From Methanobacteriota archaeon (GTDB lineage: Archaea > Methanobacteriota > Methanobacteria > Methanobacteriales > Methanobacteriaceae): a DNA stretch of 64,000 bases. The number at the start of each line of letters is the position of its first letter. The first letter of the stretch is position 1. Positions 27,202-35,105 of this stretch are shown in pieces. The notes under the pieces were generated by a model. That model saw only the letters and a list, made by a program, of their open reading frames with translations, made no database searches and was not told where the DNA came from. Location: assembly GCA_023411115.1 (NCBI GenBank), contig JAEYPF010000013.1, forward strand, positions 1-64,000, written 5' to 3'. Made by a program: the position numbers and the translations under genes.

Positions 27202-27627
27202 TTACAGTCCCGATGCCGTAATTTTATTTACAGTCTTTATGAAACTTTCAACTTCCTCCTGATCCAAGGCTTTTAAAATCTTTTTTATTGCATTTCGATG
27301 AACCTGCATGTGCATTTTCATTATATCTTCGCCTTTTGGTGTTAATTTGAGGAAATAATAGCGTTTATCAGCATCTGACTGAATCTTGGTTACTATATCT
27401 TGCTCTATTAACTGGTTAACAGCTACTGAAACTGTGGATTTTTTGACATCCAGCATTTTTGCTATTTCTGAAACGCGAATATTTTCATGCTTATTGATTA
27501 ATTCAATATAATATAGTTGACGCAGAGTGAATTCTTTTAAATCGCCGCTGAGAATCTGTGTTTGGAATTTTTCAGTCAATTCGCTTAGTTTATCAATCGC
27601 TTCTACCAGTTCAAGTTCATAATTCAT
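27202..27627 (-). CDS. MarR family transcriptional regulator
   Basis: 141 residues. The winged helix is NIRVSEIAKMLDVKKSTVS, then VAVNQLIEQDIVTKIQSDAD, then KRYYFLKLTPKGEDIM, flanked by dimerisation helices at both ends. MarR proteins are usually repressors that bind inverted repeats near their own promoters. Two matching sites flank this gene, one over its own promoter and one before leuC, suggesting both autoregulation and control of leuCD. Ligand unknown. Confidence 0.93.
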   Translation of the reverse strand: MNYELELVEAIDKLSELTEKFQTQILSGDLKEFTLRQLYYIELINKHENIRVSEIAKMLDVKKSTVSVAVNQLIEQDIVTKIQSDADKRYYFLKLTPKGEDIMKMHMQVHRNAIKKILKALDQEEVESFIKTVNKITASGL

Positions 27628-27649
27628 TGTTGTTCATCCTCTCAGAATA

Positions 27650-27674
27650 TATAGTTTTATCTAACTAACTATTA
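27650..27674 (-). promoter_or_regulatory. MarR-type operator candidate at the marR promoter
   Basis: Minus-strand sequence ATAGTTAGTT, seven bases, ACTATA. It directly follows the TATA-like TTTATATA of the marR promoter, where bound protein would block transcription start. Matches the site before leuC in 10 of 10 bases of the left half and ACTA of the right. Confidence 0.6.
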
Positions 27675-27818
27675 TATAAAGTTAATGGAATTCCTTGCTT
27701 TAGCTTATCTGCCGCGATATCAAAAAGTGCAGAAATATTCTAATGCCTATTTTTACTTTAAAATGATTATAATGGCTTAAAACAAGAAAATATATTAAAC
27801 AAAATGATTATAATTATA

Positions 27819-28781
27819 ATGGGGTTGAAAAAAATAGTAAATATTAAAGAAATTAAATCAATTAAATTAGCTTCTCTTACTTTAGCAGCGTCTTCAACAG
27901 CCGCAATCCTGGCATTTATCTATTCTATAATAATTTTAATCTTTTCAGGAATTTTGCCGGCCTTTTTACCGCAATTAGGTGCATTTAGAGAAATCATAAC
28001 TGGATTAGGTGTAGTATCAGTTATAGTTCTTCCAATAAGCGCATATTTTCTAATTATAATTGCAGGTTTCTTCAGTGCACTGCTTTATAATTTGATATCA
28101 TCCATAATGGGGGGTATAAAACTAAAATTGGATGGTAATGAAATAATTCAGATACCTGTAATTCAATTTACAATAATTATAGGAAGTATTGAAGCAATAT
28201 GGGCGTTCATTGCAGGATTATTTCTGGCGGCGGCAATTATACCTTTTACAAATTTTATAAGTATTGCAATTCATTTTATAGCCAATAATGTTATCAATGC
28301 CATCGATATTACTGGAGTAACCATTTTAATTGACACAGTTTTAGGGACAAATGGATTTAAACTGGCGCTAATATTGATAGTGGGATTTCCATTAATTGTG
28401 TTCATATTTGGGCTCATCAGTAATGCTTTATTCGCTATATTCTACAATTACGTGGCCACAAGAATTATTAGAATTCAGTTAGATTTTGAAGAAATTTCAG
28501 GGGCGCTACACGAAATAAAATCATTACCTGTTGTACCATCAGCAGCACCAGTTTCTGGTGCAGTTTTTGGTGCATTTGGAGTACTCATGGGGCTTATAAG
28601 TTTATTATCTCTCGCTTTAACTGGAAATCCCAGCGTTGGAAACCTTACAAATGATATTGCGGTTCTTGTAATAAATGGTTTAAGTTATTTTATAGGTTAC
28701 TTCCTGATATTTGCTTTAGTTGCTGTAATTTACAACTTCCTGGTGCCAAGGATTGGTGGAATTAAACTGGATTTAGAATAA
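27819..28781 (+). CDS. Multi-pass membrane protein with three internal repeats
   Basis: 320 residues from ATG 27819. This start is preferred over ATG 27804 because a TATA box (ATATATT, 27790-27796) lies 26 bases upstream and no ribosome binding site precedes either codon, suggesting a leaderless mRNA. About six to eight hydrophobic helices. A motif recurs three times: LLYNLISSIMGGIKLKLDG, AIFYNYVATRIIRIQLDFE and VIYNFLVPRIGGIKLDLE, each after a helix pair. No known family was recognised; function unknown. Confidence 0.75.
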   Translation: MGLKKIVNIKEIKSIKLASLTLAASSTAAILAFIYSIIILIFSGILPAFLPQLGAFREIITGLGVVSVIVLPISAYFLIIIAGFFSALLYNLISSIMGGIKLKLDGNEIIQIPVIQFTIIIGSIEAIWAFIAGLFLAAAIIPFTNFISIAIHFIANNVINAIDITGVTILIDTVLGTNGFKLALILIVGFPLIVFIFGLISNALFAIFYNYVATRIIRIQLDFEEISGALHEIKSLPVVPSAAPVSGAVFGAFGVLMGLISLLSLALTGNPSVGNLTNDIAVLVINGLSYFIGYFLIFALVAVIYNFLVPRIGGIKLDLE

Positions 28782-29130
28782 GTTTTTTTAATTTCTTTTA
28801 ACTAAATCTGATAATTTATGACTTCAAAAGTAATTAAACTACAAATTTAAATGAACAGTTTATGAAAAATATAATTTCTGATTTTATGCCTATTAGGGTG
28901 TTTTATTCATTCAGAGTGATATAAATCATACTATTAGTATTATTATTGTCAAAATGTCCTTTAAACAGAAATTATATAAATTTTGAAGTTTATATTATTT
29001 ATTAGTACCCTAATATGTTCGTTTTGGTACTTTAAAAAATGATTAAGTCCATTGGTGATAAAATACTTTGAAAAATATATTTTAGTATGTCCTTTAGTTA
29101 ATGCTTAGAAAATTTATCAGGAGGAATTTC
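28782..29130. other. 349-base intergenic region upstream of the Hsp20 fusion gene
   Basis: No ORF of note. A TATA box (TATATAA, about 28973-28979) would place the transcription start near 29003. There an inverted repeat AGTACC/GGTACT (29004-29009, 29026-29031, 16-base spacer) begins, a possible operator. The leader to the ATG at 29131 would be about 125 bases. The rest is plain AT-rich sequence. Confidence 0.45.
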
Positions 29131-29874
29131 ATGGAAGGAGAAGTTAAAGGAAAAATGCATGAAATAAAAGGTAAAAGTAAAGAATTAAAAGGCGAATTAA
29201 AAAGTAAAGTCAAAGAAACCGAAGGAAAAATTGATGAAGTTAAAGGAACTGCTGCAGAAAAAAAAGAAGTAGTTATAGGTAAAGCTAATGAATTTAAAGA
29301 AAGTGCAGTAAATAAAAAGGATGAGCTTTTGGACAAAGCAGGCGAATTTAAAGAAAGCGCTGCAGAAAAAAAGGACGAATTTTCCGATAAGGCCAGTGAA
29401 TTTAAGGAAAGCGCCGCCGAAAAGAAGGATGAAGTTTCTGATAAAGCTAGTGAAACAAGAAAATCTGCAGAAAACATGTTGAATGACATAGTAGATACCA
29501 TAAGACAAAAACAAAAAGAATTTGGAAAAAGTATATCTGATTATACCACAACGTTCCAAAAACCTTTAACAGATGTTATAGAAACCAGCGATGCCATAAT
29601 TATAAAGGTAGATCTTCCCGGTTTAAATAAAGAGGATTTAGAAATCGATATTGGGGAAAATAGTGTAGATATACTGGCGAAATTCCCAGAAGAAAGTGAT
29701 GATAAAGACATTACCTTCGTCCAGAAGGAAAGAAACTATGGTAACACTAGAAGAACAATAGATCTTCCAGCTAATGTAAAATATAAAGAAGCCACAGCAA
29801 ATTTTGTTAACTCAATATTGACTATTAGAATTCCTAAAATACGTAAAGAAAGTTACAAGTTAACAATTAATTAA
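29131..29874 (+). CDS. LEA-like repeat protein fused to an Hsp20 (alpha-crystallin) domain
   Basis: 247 residues from ATG 29131 (AGGAGG six bases upstream). Residues 1-115 are highly charged amphipathic helix with four 18-residue units such as EFKESAAEKKDEFSDKAS, like late-embryogenesis-abundant or CsbD-type stress proteins. Residues about 140-247 form a small heat shock protein domain: KPLTDVIETSDAIIIKVDLP, GLNKEDLEIDIG, and the ending ANFVNSILTIRIPKI with the IxI-type tail. A fusion of a desiccation-type helical region to a holdase domain is unusual. Likely a stress chaperone. Confidence 0.85.
   Translation: MEGEVKGKMHEIKGKSKELKGELKSKVKETEGKIDEVKGTAAEKKEVVIGKANEFKESAVNKKDELLDKAGEFKESAAEKKDEFSDKASEFKESAAEKKDEVSDKASETRKSAENMLNDIVDTIRQKQKEFGKSISDYTTTFQKPLTDVIETSDAIIIKVDLPGLNKEDLEIDIGENSVDILAKFPEESDDKDITFVQKERNYGNTRRTIDLPANVKYKEATANFVNSILTIRIPKIRKESYKLTIN
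29236..29451 (+). repeat. Four tandem 54-base coding repeats
   Basis: Units begin at 29236, 29290, 29344 and 29398, each 54 bases encoding 18 residues. The last three are close copies (GAATTTAAAGAAAGYGC start); the first is degenerate. They lie in the LEA-like half of the Hsp20 fusion gene. Tandem copies of this kind can change number by slippage or recombination. Reverse-strand ORFs over this stretch are artefacts of the repeat. Confidence 0.9.
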
Positions 29875-29918
29875 TGTAACTACATTAAAGGATGTAAGTT
29901 ACAAATACCTCTATTTTT

Positions 29919-31055
29919 TTATTTTTCAAAAGTATCAACAGTCTCTTTAAGGTATTTCCTTAATGGAATGTTTTGTGTACATTTTTTCTCACATTCACCG
30001 CACTGAGTACAAAAAGATGCGCTCATTTTTTTGGATATCAAAAATGAGTAATTTCCAGACGGTTTTTGCATGTTCTGGTAGGTATAAACGTCGTTTAGTA
30101 GATTCAGGTTTAGGGGAATATCTACTCCTGCAGGGCAAGGCATGCAGTAATTGCACCCTGTGCAGCCAACATGAATTCTTGCAATGTAAGCTTCCCTAAC
30201 CTCTTCAATGAGATTTCTTTCATCATCTGTGAGAACATCCACATAACCTTTTTCCGCAATATTTATATTGTCTATAACATGGTTCATGGTACTCATACCA
30301 CTTAAAACAACACTGACTTCTGGCTGATCCCAGAGAAAAAGCAGCGCCCATTCTGCAAGACTTCTTTTAACTTCGGCACGGTTCCATATTGCCTGAATGT
30401 CAGATGGGATGTTGTTTGTAAGGCAACTTCCCCTGAGGGGCTCCATAATTACATTTCCCATATTTTTTCCTGCTGCATATTTTAGTCCGGCCTTTCCTGC
30501 CTGAAACTCCTGATCTATGTAGTTATACTGGATCTGAGAAAAACTCCAGTTATAAGAGTCCACAACTTCCCTGAAAAATTCAAATTCATCATGGAATGAA
30601 AAACCAGCATATCCTATTCTGCCGTCTTCAATTGCAGAGTCCAGAAATTCGAAAACATCCAATTCTGTTAAATTTTCCCAGAAATTCCTGTGAAGCCCGT
30701 GCAGTAAATAAAAATCTATCCTGTCAGTTTGAAGCCGTTTAAGCTGTTCATTCAGAAAGTTATCAAAATCTTCCTTCTTTTGAACAAGCCAGTTTGGTAG
30801 TTTAGTGGATAAATATACCTGATCCCTGTAACCGTCTTTTAAAGCATTTCCAACCGCAATTTCACTCATACCTTTGTGGTAGGGATAGGCGGTGTCAACA
30901 TAGTTCACGCCGTGATCTACAGCATAATGAAGCATTTCTGTTGCAAGGGGCTCATTTATATTCGATGGATCGTTATTAAGTATTGGAAGCCTCATGCATC
31001 CAAAACCCAGTATTGACACTTTTTTACCTGTTTTTCCGAAATTTCTGTATAACAA
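29919..31055 (-). CDS. Aldo/keto reductase with C-terminal 4Fe-4S ferredoxin domain
   Basis: 378 residues starting at a TTG codon (31055) seven bases after GGAGG. The AKR barrel begins LYRNFGKTGKKVSILGFG; the catalytic Asp-Tyr-Lys-His set is represented by YVDTAYPYHKG, LSTKLP and FYLLHGLH. The C-terminal 90 residues hold two Fe-S motifs: CTGCNYCMPCPAGVDIPLN and CTQCGECEKKC. This AKR-ferredoxin fusion is frequent in anaerobes. The substrate is not known. Single gene. Confidence 0.92.
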   Translation of the reverse strand: MLYRNFGKTGKKVSILGFGCMRLPILNNDPSNINEPLATEMLHYAVDHGVNYVDTAYPYHKGMSEIAVGNALKDGYRDQVYLSTKLPNWLVQKKEDFDNFLNEQLKRLQTDRIDFYLLHGLHRNFWENLTELDVFEFLDSAIEDGRIGYAGFSFHDEFEFFREVVDSYNWSFSQIQYNYIDQEFQAGKAGLKYAAGKNMGNVIMEPLRGSCLTNNIPSDIQAIWNRAEVKRSLAEWALLFLWDQPEVSVVLSGMSTMNHVIDNINIAEKGYVDVLTDDERNLIEEVREAYIARIHVGCTGCNYCMPCPAGVDIPLNLNLLNDVYTYQNMQKPSGNYSFLISKKMSASFCTQCGECEKKCTQNIPLRKYLKETVDTFEK

Positions 31056-31213
31056 AGATAATCCTCCAAATAAAATGAATTTAAAGAATTTTTTAAAGTT
31101 TAAACTTATTCTGCAAATTTTATAATTTCAAAATAGTACTTATTAAAATAAATATAATTTAATTATTTGCTTAAGCAATTACAGTTTTTAAACCCTTGTC
31201 ATTTATATTCTTT

Positions 31214-31960
31214 TCATATCTGTCTTAGACTCGTAATGTAAGTATATCCTGATAGGCTGTTATCTTCTTCCTTATTAAACTCAATTTTTGCTTGCCTCCC
31301 AAAATGTTCAGCAGCTAGCTTCATATGATAGAGTGCGATACCAACATCAAGAGGAACGTATTTTTTAGCCAGAAGCCCCATAATTAGGCCGGGTTTAGCA
31401 TAAGCATGAATTATATTTTCATTACCTGTGAAAAACCATGACTGGCCGCTTCCAAACGGGGCAAGACGAGCAGCTTCCATTATCTTTTCTGCACCGACAA
31501 CTTCACTTATTTCTTCTAGAGGTTTTCGCTTAAATTCTGAAATATTTTCCCTGTATAAATGCTCATTGGCCCTACCAAAGGCTATTAAAATAATAAATTC
31601 CAGATTTGAGCTTTCTAATACTTCTTTTTTGGGCTTTGGAAGTGCCTGCCAGCAGCTGCCTATTCCACTAGCTGAGAGGAATAGATCCATTTGCTGCAGC
31701 ATAAAACCCACATTAGTTAGATATCCTTCTTTATGTTCAGAAAATGCGGCCATGTAATGTGGGGCTTTCTTCATTATTCTTTGTTTGACTTCATTTGATG
31801 ATATGATCTTGAATTCAGTTTTAATGTCTTTACACATTGGTTCTAATTTATTTAAATGGTTTGAAATTTCTGTTAATGTATTTTCATCAAGTGGTGTTAA
31901 ATCGTAGTCTCTTATAGATTTTCGCTTGAATATCGTTTCATAAAGCTCGGTTTTTTTCAT
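31214..31960 (-). CDS. Nitroreductase-like protein
   Basis: 248 residues, larger than the single-domain nitroreductase at 11198. Starts LYETIFKRKSIRDYDLTPLD, with LQQMDLFLSASGIGSCWQAL in the middle and ARLAPFGSGQSWFFTG later, a duplicated half-fold typical of the putative TM-nitroreductase group. Its ATG is 11 bases after the stop of the flavodoxin gene, so it is probably cotranscribed with it and falls under the ArsR-type operator at 32449. Confidence 0.82.
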   Translation of the reverse strand: MKKTELYETIFKRKSIRDYDLTPLDENTLTEISNHLNKLEPMCKDIKTEFKIISSNEVKQRIMKKAPHYMAAFSEHKEGYLTNVGFMLQQMDLFLSASGIGSCWQALPKPKKEVLESSNLEFIILIAFGRANEHLYRENISEFKRKPLEEISEVVGAEKIMEAARLAPFGSGQSWFFTGNENIIHAYAKPGLIMGLLAKKYVPLDVGIALYHMKLAAEHFGRQAKIEFNKEEDNSLSGYTYITSLRQI

Positions 31961-31971
31961 TTTTGCACCAT

Positions 31972-32424
31972 TTATATCTTTTCTTTTATACCCTTTGCAA
32001 ACTTTTCCGCATTTTTAATGTCTTCTTCATCGGGTTTTCCCTTATTTATGCCTCCAACCAGTTTAAAAGGCCCCCAAGTATCAAAACCTTTACAATGAAA
32101 TTCTCCAATGATTTCAAAACCTTTTTGCGATAATTTATTTTTCAATAAATCATTGAATTCAAGTTTTCCTCTCCCGCTTGTTGAAAATATAAACGCTTTT
32201 TTGTTTTCTGCCTCATTTAAGTTGTCAATAAATTTTATTAATTTTTTATGGGGTTTGCTAAAGTAAATTCCAGAACCAAAGCCGATTAAATCATATTCAG
32301 CTATAATATTGTGATTAATATCCTTTAAATCAAATAATTCCGCTTCAAGAACACCTGCCATTACCTCAGCAATTTTTTTAGTGTTTCCATGATGTATAGA
32401 TTTGTAAATTATCGCAATTTTCAT
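31972..32424 (-). CDS. Flavodoxin family protein
   Basis: 150 residues. FMN-binding P-loop IYKSIHHGNTKKIAEVMA, second loop YDLIGFGSGIYFSKPHK, third FIFSTSGRGKLE. Small FMN electron carrier or protoporphyrinogen-oxidase-like (HemG-type) flavodoxin. About 60-70 percent identical by eye to the neighbour at 32540. An inverted repeat shared with the arsR promoter lies 25 bases before its ATG. Confidence 0.9.
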   Translation of the reverse strand: MKIAIIYKSIHHGNTKKIAEVMAGVLEAELFDLKDINHNIIAEYDLIGFGSGIYFSKPHKKLIKFIDNLNEAENKKAFIFSTSGRGKLEFNDLLKNKLSQKGFEIIGEFHCKGFDTWGPFKLVGGINKGKPDEEDIKNAEKFAKGIKEKI

Positions 32425-32448
32425 TTTATTCCTCTTTTATTTTCATAA

Positions 32449-32464
32449 TTTGATAACTTTCGAA
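32449..32464 (-). promoter_or_regulatory. ArsR-type operator candidate, flavodoxin/nitroreductase operon
   Basis: + strand TTTGA-TAACTT-TCGAA, an imperfect inverted repeat with 6-base spacer followed by TTGTA, 25 bases upstream of the ATG at 32424. It matches the sites at 33020 and 33379. Confidence 0.65.
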
Positions 32465-32539
32465 TTGTATTATAAAAATATTATTTTGCTTGAATATTGT
32501 TTCATTAAACTCGATTTTTTCATCCCTACACCTAAGCAA

Positions 32540-32992
32540 CTATAATTTTGCCTTTAAATCATTTGCAAAGTCTTTTGCATATTTGAGATCTGTTTCATCA
32601 GGTCTTCCTTTATTTAAACCCTTGCGGCTGATTATTCCTTTAATTGAGTATGCATAATATCCTTTACAATGGAATTCTCCAATAACTTCAAAACCCTTTC
32701 TGGATAAATTTTTTCCTAACCAGTCATTGTATTTTCCGTCTCCACTTGTTGAAAAGTGAAAGGCTTTTTTATTTTCTACATTTTCCATGCCTTCTACAAA
32801 TTTTCTAAGCTCTTTATGTGGTTTAAAATAGTATATTCCAGAACCAAACCCAATTAAATCATATTTTTTAATAATGTTATTGTTGACATCTTTTAAGTCG
32901 AATAAGTCTGCTTCAAGAGATTCAGCCATTGCTTCAGCTATTTTCTTGGTGTTTCCACGATGAACAGACTTGTAAATTATTGCAGTTTTCAT
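32540..32992 (-). CDS. Flavodoxin family protein, paralog
   Basis: 150 residues. Motifs IYKSVHRGNTKKIAEAMA, YDLIGFGSGIYYFKPHKEL and FHFSTSGDGKYNDWLGK match the neighbouring flavodoxin closely. It has its own copy of the inverted repeat 28 bases before its ATG, so it is transcribed separately but probably under the same regulator. Likely arisen by tandem duplication including the promoter. Confidence 0.9.
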   Translation of the reverse strand: MKTAIIYKSVHRGNTKKIAEAMAESLEADLFDLKDVNNNIIKKYDLIGFGSGIYYFKPHKELRKFVEGMENVENKKAFHFSTSGDGKYNDWLGKNLSRKGFEVIGEFHCKGYYAYSIKGIISRKGLNKGRPDETDLKYAKDFANDLKAKL

Positions 32993-33019
32993 TTTAAACT
33001 TCCTCTTTTATTTTCATAG

Positions 33020-33035
33020 TTCGATAACTTTCAAA
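33020..33035 (-). promoter_or_regulatory. ArsR-type operator candidate, second flavodoxin
   Basis: + strand TTCGA-TAACTT-TCAAA followed by TTGTG, 28 bases upstream of the ATG at 32992. Differs from the site at 32449 only in one base in each arm, in a way that exchanges which arm is perfect. Confidence 0.65.
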
Positions 33036-33054
33036 TTGTGTTTTTAAAAAAATA

Positions 33055-33354
33055 TCATTTCTTTTGATGCAGCTTTAAAAGTTCATTAACTTCATTAACC
33101 ATCTCTTCATTAACTCTTGCTACAAGATATTTCCCTTTTCTTTTGGTAACGATTAATTCGGCATTGGATAATTCTTTAAGGTGATGAGAAATTGTGGGAG
33201 CGCCAATGTTTAAGGACTTGGCAATATCTGTTATCATGCATTCGCAGCCGGTTTCGTAACTGGTTTCCTGATTTTCAACGATTTTTAAATAGAGTTCCAG
33301 CCGATTTGGGTTTGAAAGTGCTTTAAAAACCTTGGCCATTTTTTTTGTATCCAT
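33055..33354 (-). CDS. ArsR family transcriptional regulator
   Basis: 99 residues. Winged helix: KALSNPNRLELYLKIVEN, CMITDIAKSLNIGAPTISHH, LKELSNAELIVTKRKGKYLV. Two Cys residues (GCECMITDIA, positions 37 and 39) sit at the helix used for metal sensing in classical ArsR proteins, so metal or redox sensing is possible. The same inverted repeat lies before this gene and before both flavodoxin genes, pointing to an autoregulated repressor of the flavodoxin operons. Confidence 0.93.
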   Translation of the reverse strand: MDTKKMAKVFKALSNPNRLELYLKIVENQETSYETGCECMITDIAKSLNIGAPTISHHLKELSNAELIVTKRKGKYLVARVNEEMVNEVNELLKLHQKK

Positions 33355-33378
33355 TTAGTACACCTTAGACTTTTACAA

Positions 33379-33394
33379 TTCGACAAGTATCGAA
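33379..33394 (-). promoter_or_regulatory. ArsR-type operator candidate, arsR promoter
   Basis: Perfect inverted repeat TTCGA-CAAGTA-TCGAA, 25 bases upstream of the arsR ATG (33354). On the minus strand it continues TTGTA like the other two sites but lies in the opposite orientation to them. It probably overlaps the transcription start. Confidence 0.7.
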
Positions 33395-33476
33395 GTAACT
33401 TATCTATAAAATTTTATATAAAGATTTGTCTTTTCAAGAAATGTGAATTTTAATTAAAAATTGAACCATCAACAAA

Positions 33477-33980
33477 TTATTTTCTATGAAACACTAATTC
33501 ACACCTGCATTCGCTGTGTAAAGGGGGTAGCATATCCAAATGTTCAATCGGATACTTTTTATCCGATTCATAAGCTTCTTTGCATTTTTGGCAGGGTTCT
33601 TCACTACATCTTGCGCTGAAGAATTTGTATCCTGCTCCGAAGTATTGGTACCAATCAGCAAGGTTTTTAATGCGCTGCTCTTCAGTCCAGACCACTTTCG
33701 AGGCATCTTTTTCATTTAATCCCTTGTCTTTCAGTGATTGAATTACTGGTTCTGATGATTTTCCTTCCAGCATTGCATTTATCATTATGTGCATGATTTC
33801 TGTTCTTATAGCTTCTGCTTCTGGAGCATAGCTTAGGTCATAAAATTCTTCGATCGACGCTATAGCTGCAAGCAGTTCTTTATGCCCTCCAAAATGTACT
33901 CCGCCTGTTTCTTGCCCTATAATCTTGTTTATTCTTGCATTCATTGTCGCGATAAATTTGTGAACTTCTTCAGCTTTCAT
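33477..33980 (-). CDS. Orphan protein with phage head-morphogenesis-like C-terminal zinc motif
   Basis: 167 residues from ATG 33980; TTTTAATA centred 26 bases upstream and no ribosome binding site suggest a leaderless mRNA, and an in-frame start 33 bases earlier is less likely. The N-terminal 120 residues are helical. The C terminus has SARCSEEPCQKCKEAYES, KKYPIEHLDMLPPLHSEC and RCELVF. That CxxC...LPPLHxxCRC pattern is the zinc-binding end of Mu F/SPP1 gp7-type minor head proteins. No other phage genes are near, so it may be a domesticated domain. Confidence 0.6.
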   Translation of the reverse strand: MKAEEVHKFIATMNARINKIIGQETGGVHFGGHKELLAAIASIEEFYDLSYAPEAEAIRTEIMHIMINAMLEGKSSEPVIQSLKDKGLNEKDASKVVWTEEQRIKNLADWYQYFGAGYKFFSARCSEEPCQKCKEAYESDKKYPIEHLDMLPPLHSECRCELVFHRK

Positions 33981-34114
33981 GAATATACATTGATTTTGAA
34001 CTATTAAAATCATTTTTCAGATGGTATTACATTTTACAGCTTTTGATAGAATAGAAACAATTTTGTAATTTAAAAATTAAATATAGCTCATTTATGTGGT
34101 GGGGAGGGGATAAT

Positions 34115-34858
34115 ATGAAATATATAAAATCTAAAAAGAAATTAATTCTTTTAATAATTTTGGCAGTACTTGCAGTGGCAGTAGCCGCCTTTGCATATTA
34201 TGTGTCTGATTATTACCATGCAGATAGTACGGCTATGGCCGCACTTAAATCAACGGACTCTTACACTGTAGTAAATACAGATGATTCAATTACATTTGCC
34301 CCGACTCGAAACAGGAGCACAACAGGAATAATATTTTATCCAGGAGGTAAAGTTCAACCTGAAGCATACTCAGGTATCGCTTCTAAACTCGCTGCAAAGG
34401 GTTATACTACAATAATCGTGAAAATGCCGTTTAATTTAGCAATTTTTGGTGTTAATAAAGCTGATGATGTTATAGCCAAACATCCTGAGATTAATTCATG
34501 GGTAATTATGGGCCATTCCCTGGGAGGAGTTTTTGCATCGGAATATGCTGTAAATCACCAGGATAAAATTAAAGGAGTCATATATTTAGCTGCCTATCCT
34601 TCAACTAATGCTTCAAATGCCACTTTTAAAGCGCTGTCAATTAGGGGCTCTCTGGATAATCTTACAACAGCTCAAGACATTTCTGATAACAAAAATAAGT
34701 TCCCGGCCAATACTATCTTTATCACTATACCTGGCGGTAATCACTACAATAATGGTAATTACGGCCCTCAATCTGGAGATAATAACAGCACAATTACAAG
34801 TGAACAGCAGCAGGATGCAACTGTGGGTTATATACTTGAATTTCTTAAAAATCTTTAG
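34115..34858 (+). CDS. Membrane-anchored alpha/beta hydrolase
   Basis: 247 residues from ATG 34115, which has GGAGGGG upstream. An N-terminal hydrophobic helix (KLILLIILAVLAVAVAAFAY) places the rest outside or anchors it. The hydrolase fold has GIIFYPGGKVQPEAYSGIA (oxyanion region), nucleophile elbow GHSLGGVFASEYA (Ser), and a late His in IPGGNHYNNG. Similar to the Abhydrolase_5 group. Substrate unknown. Confidence 0.85.
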   Translation: MKYIKSKKKLILLIILAVLAVAVAAFAYYVSDYYHADSTAMAALKSTDSYTVVNTDDSITFAPTRNRSTTGIIFYPGGKVQPEAYSGIASKLAAKGYTTIIVKMPFNLAIFGVNKADDVIAKHPEINSWVIMGHSLGGVFASEYAVNHQDKIKGVIYLAAYPSTNASNATFKALSIRGSLDNLTTAQDISDNKNKFPANTIFITIPGGNHYNNGNYGPQSGDNNSTITSEQQQDATVGYILEFLKNL

Positions 34859-35105
34859 AAATGAATGTATTTATTGTCTAATTAAGCGTGAATAACGTAG
34901 CACCATTGGAGTCCTAATTATATAAATATAAGTCTCATAGGCCATGAAGCTCCTCAGTTTACTAGCTGCATAGGCCAAAGCCATTTTTGTAAATTAGGAT
35001 CACTAGAATTGTGCCAGAAAGGGAAAGTAATATATATTGATGGGATATACAGAAATTTAAGGAAATATGAATCTATTTAATTAATCCAAAATCCAGGTGA
35101 GAAAA

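Noticed and set aside
29094..29559. ORFs of 120-135 codons opposite the Hsp20 fusion gene, with apparent repeats
   Set aside because: They are the complement of the 54-base repeats; the + strand protein explains them fully.
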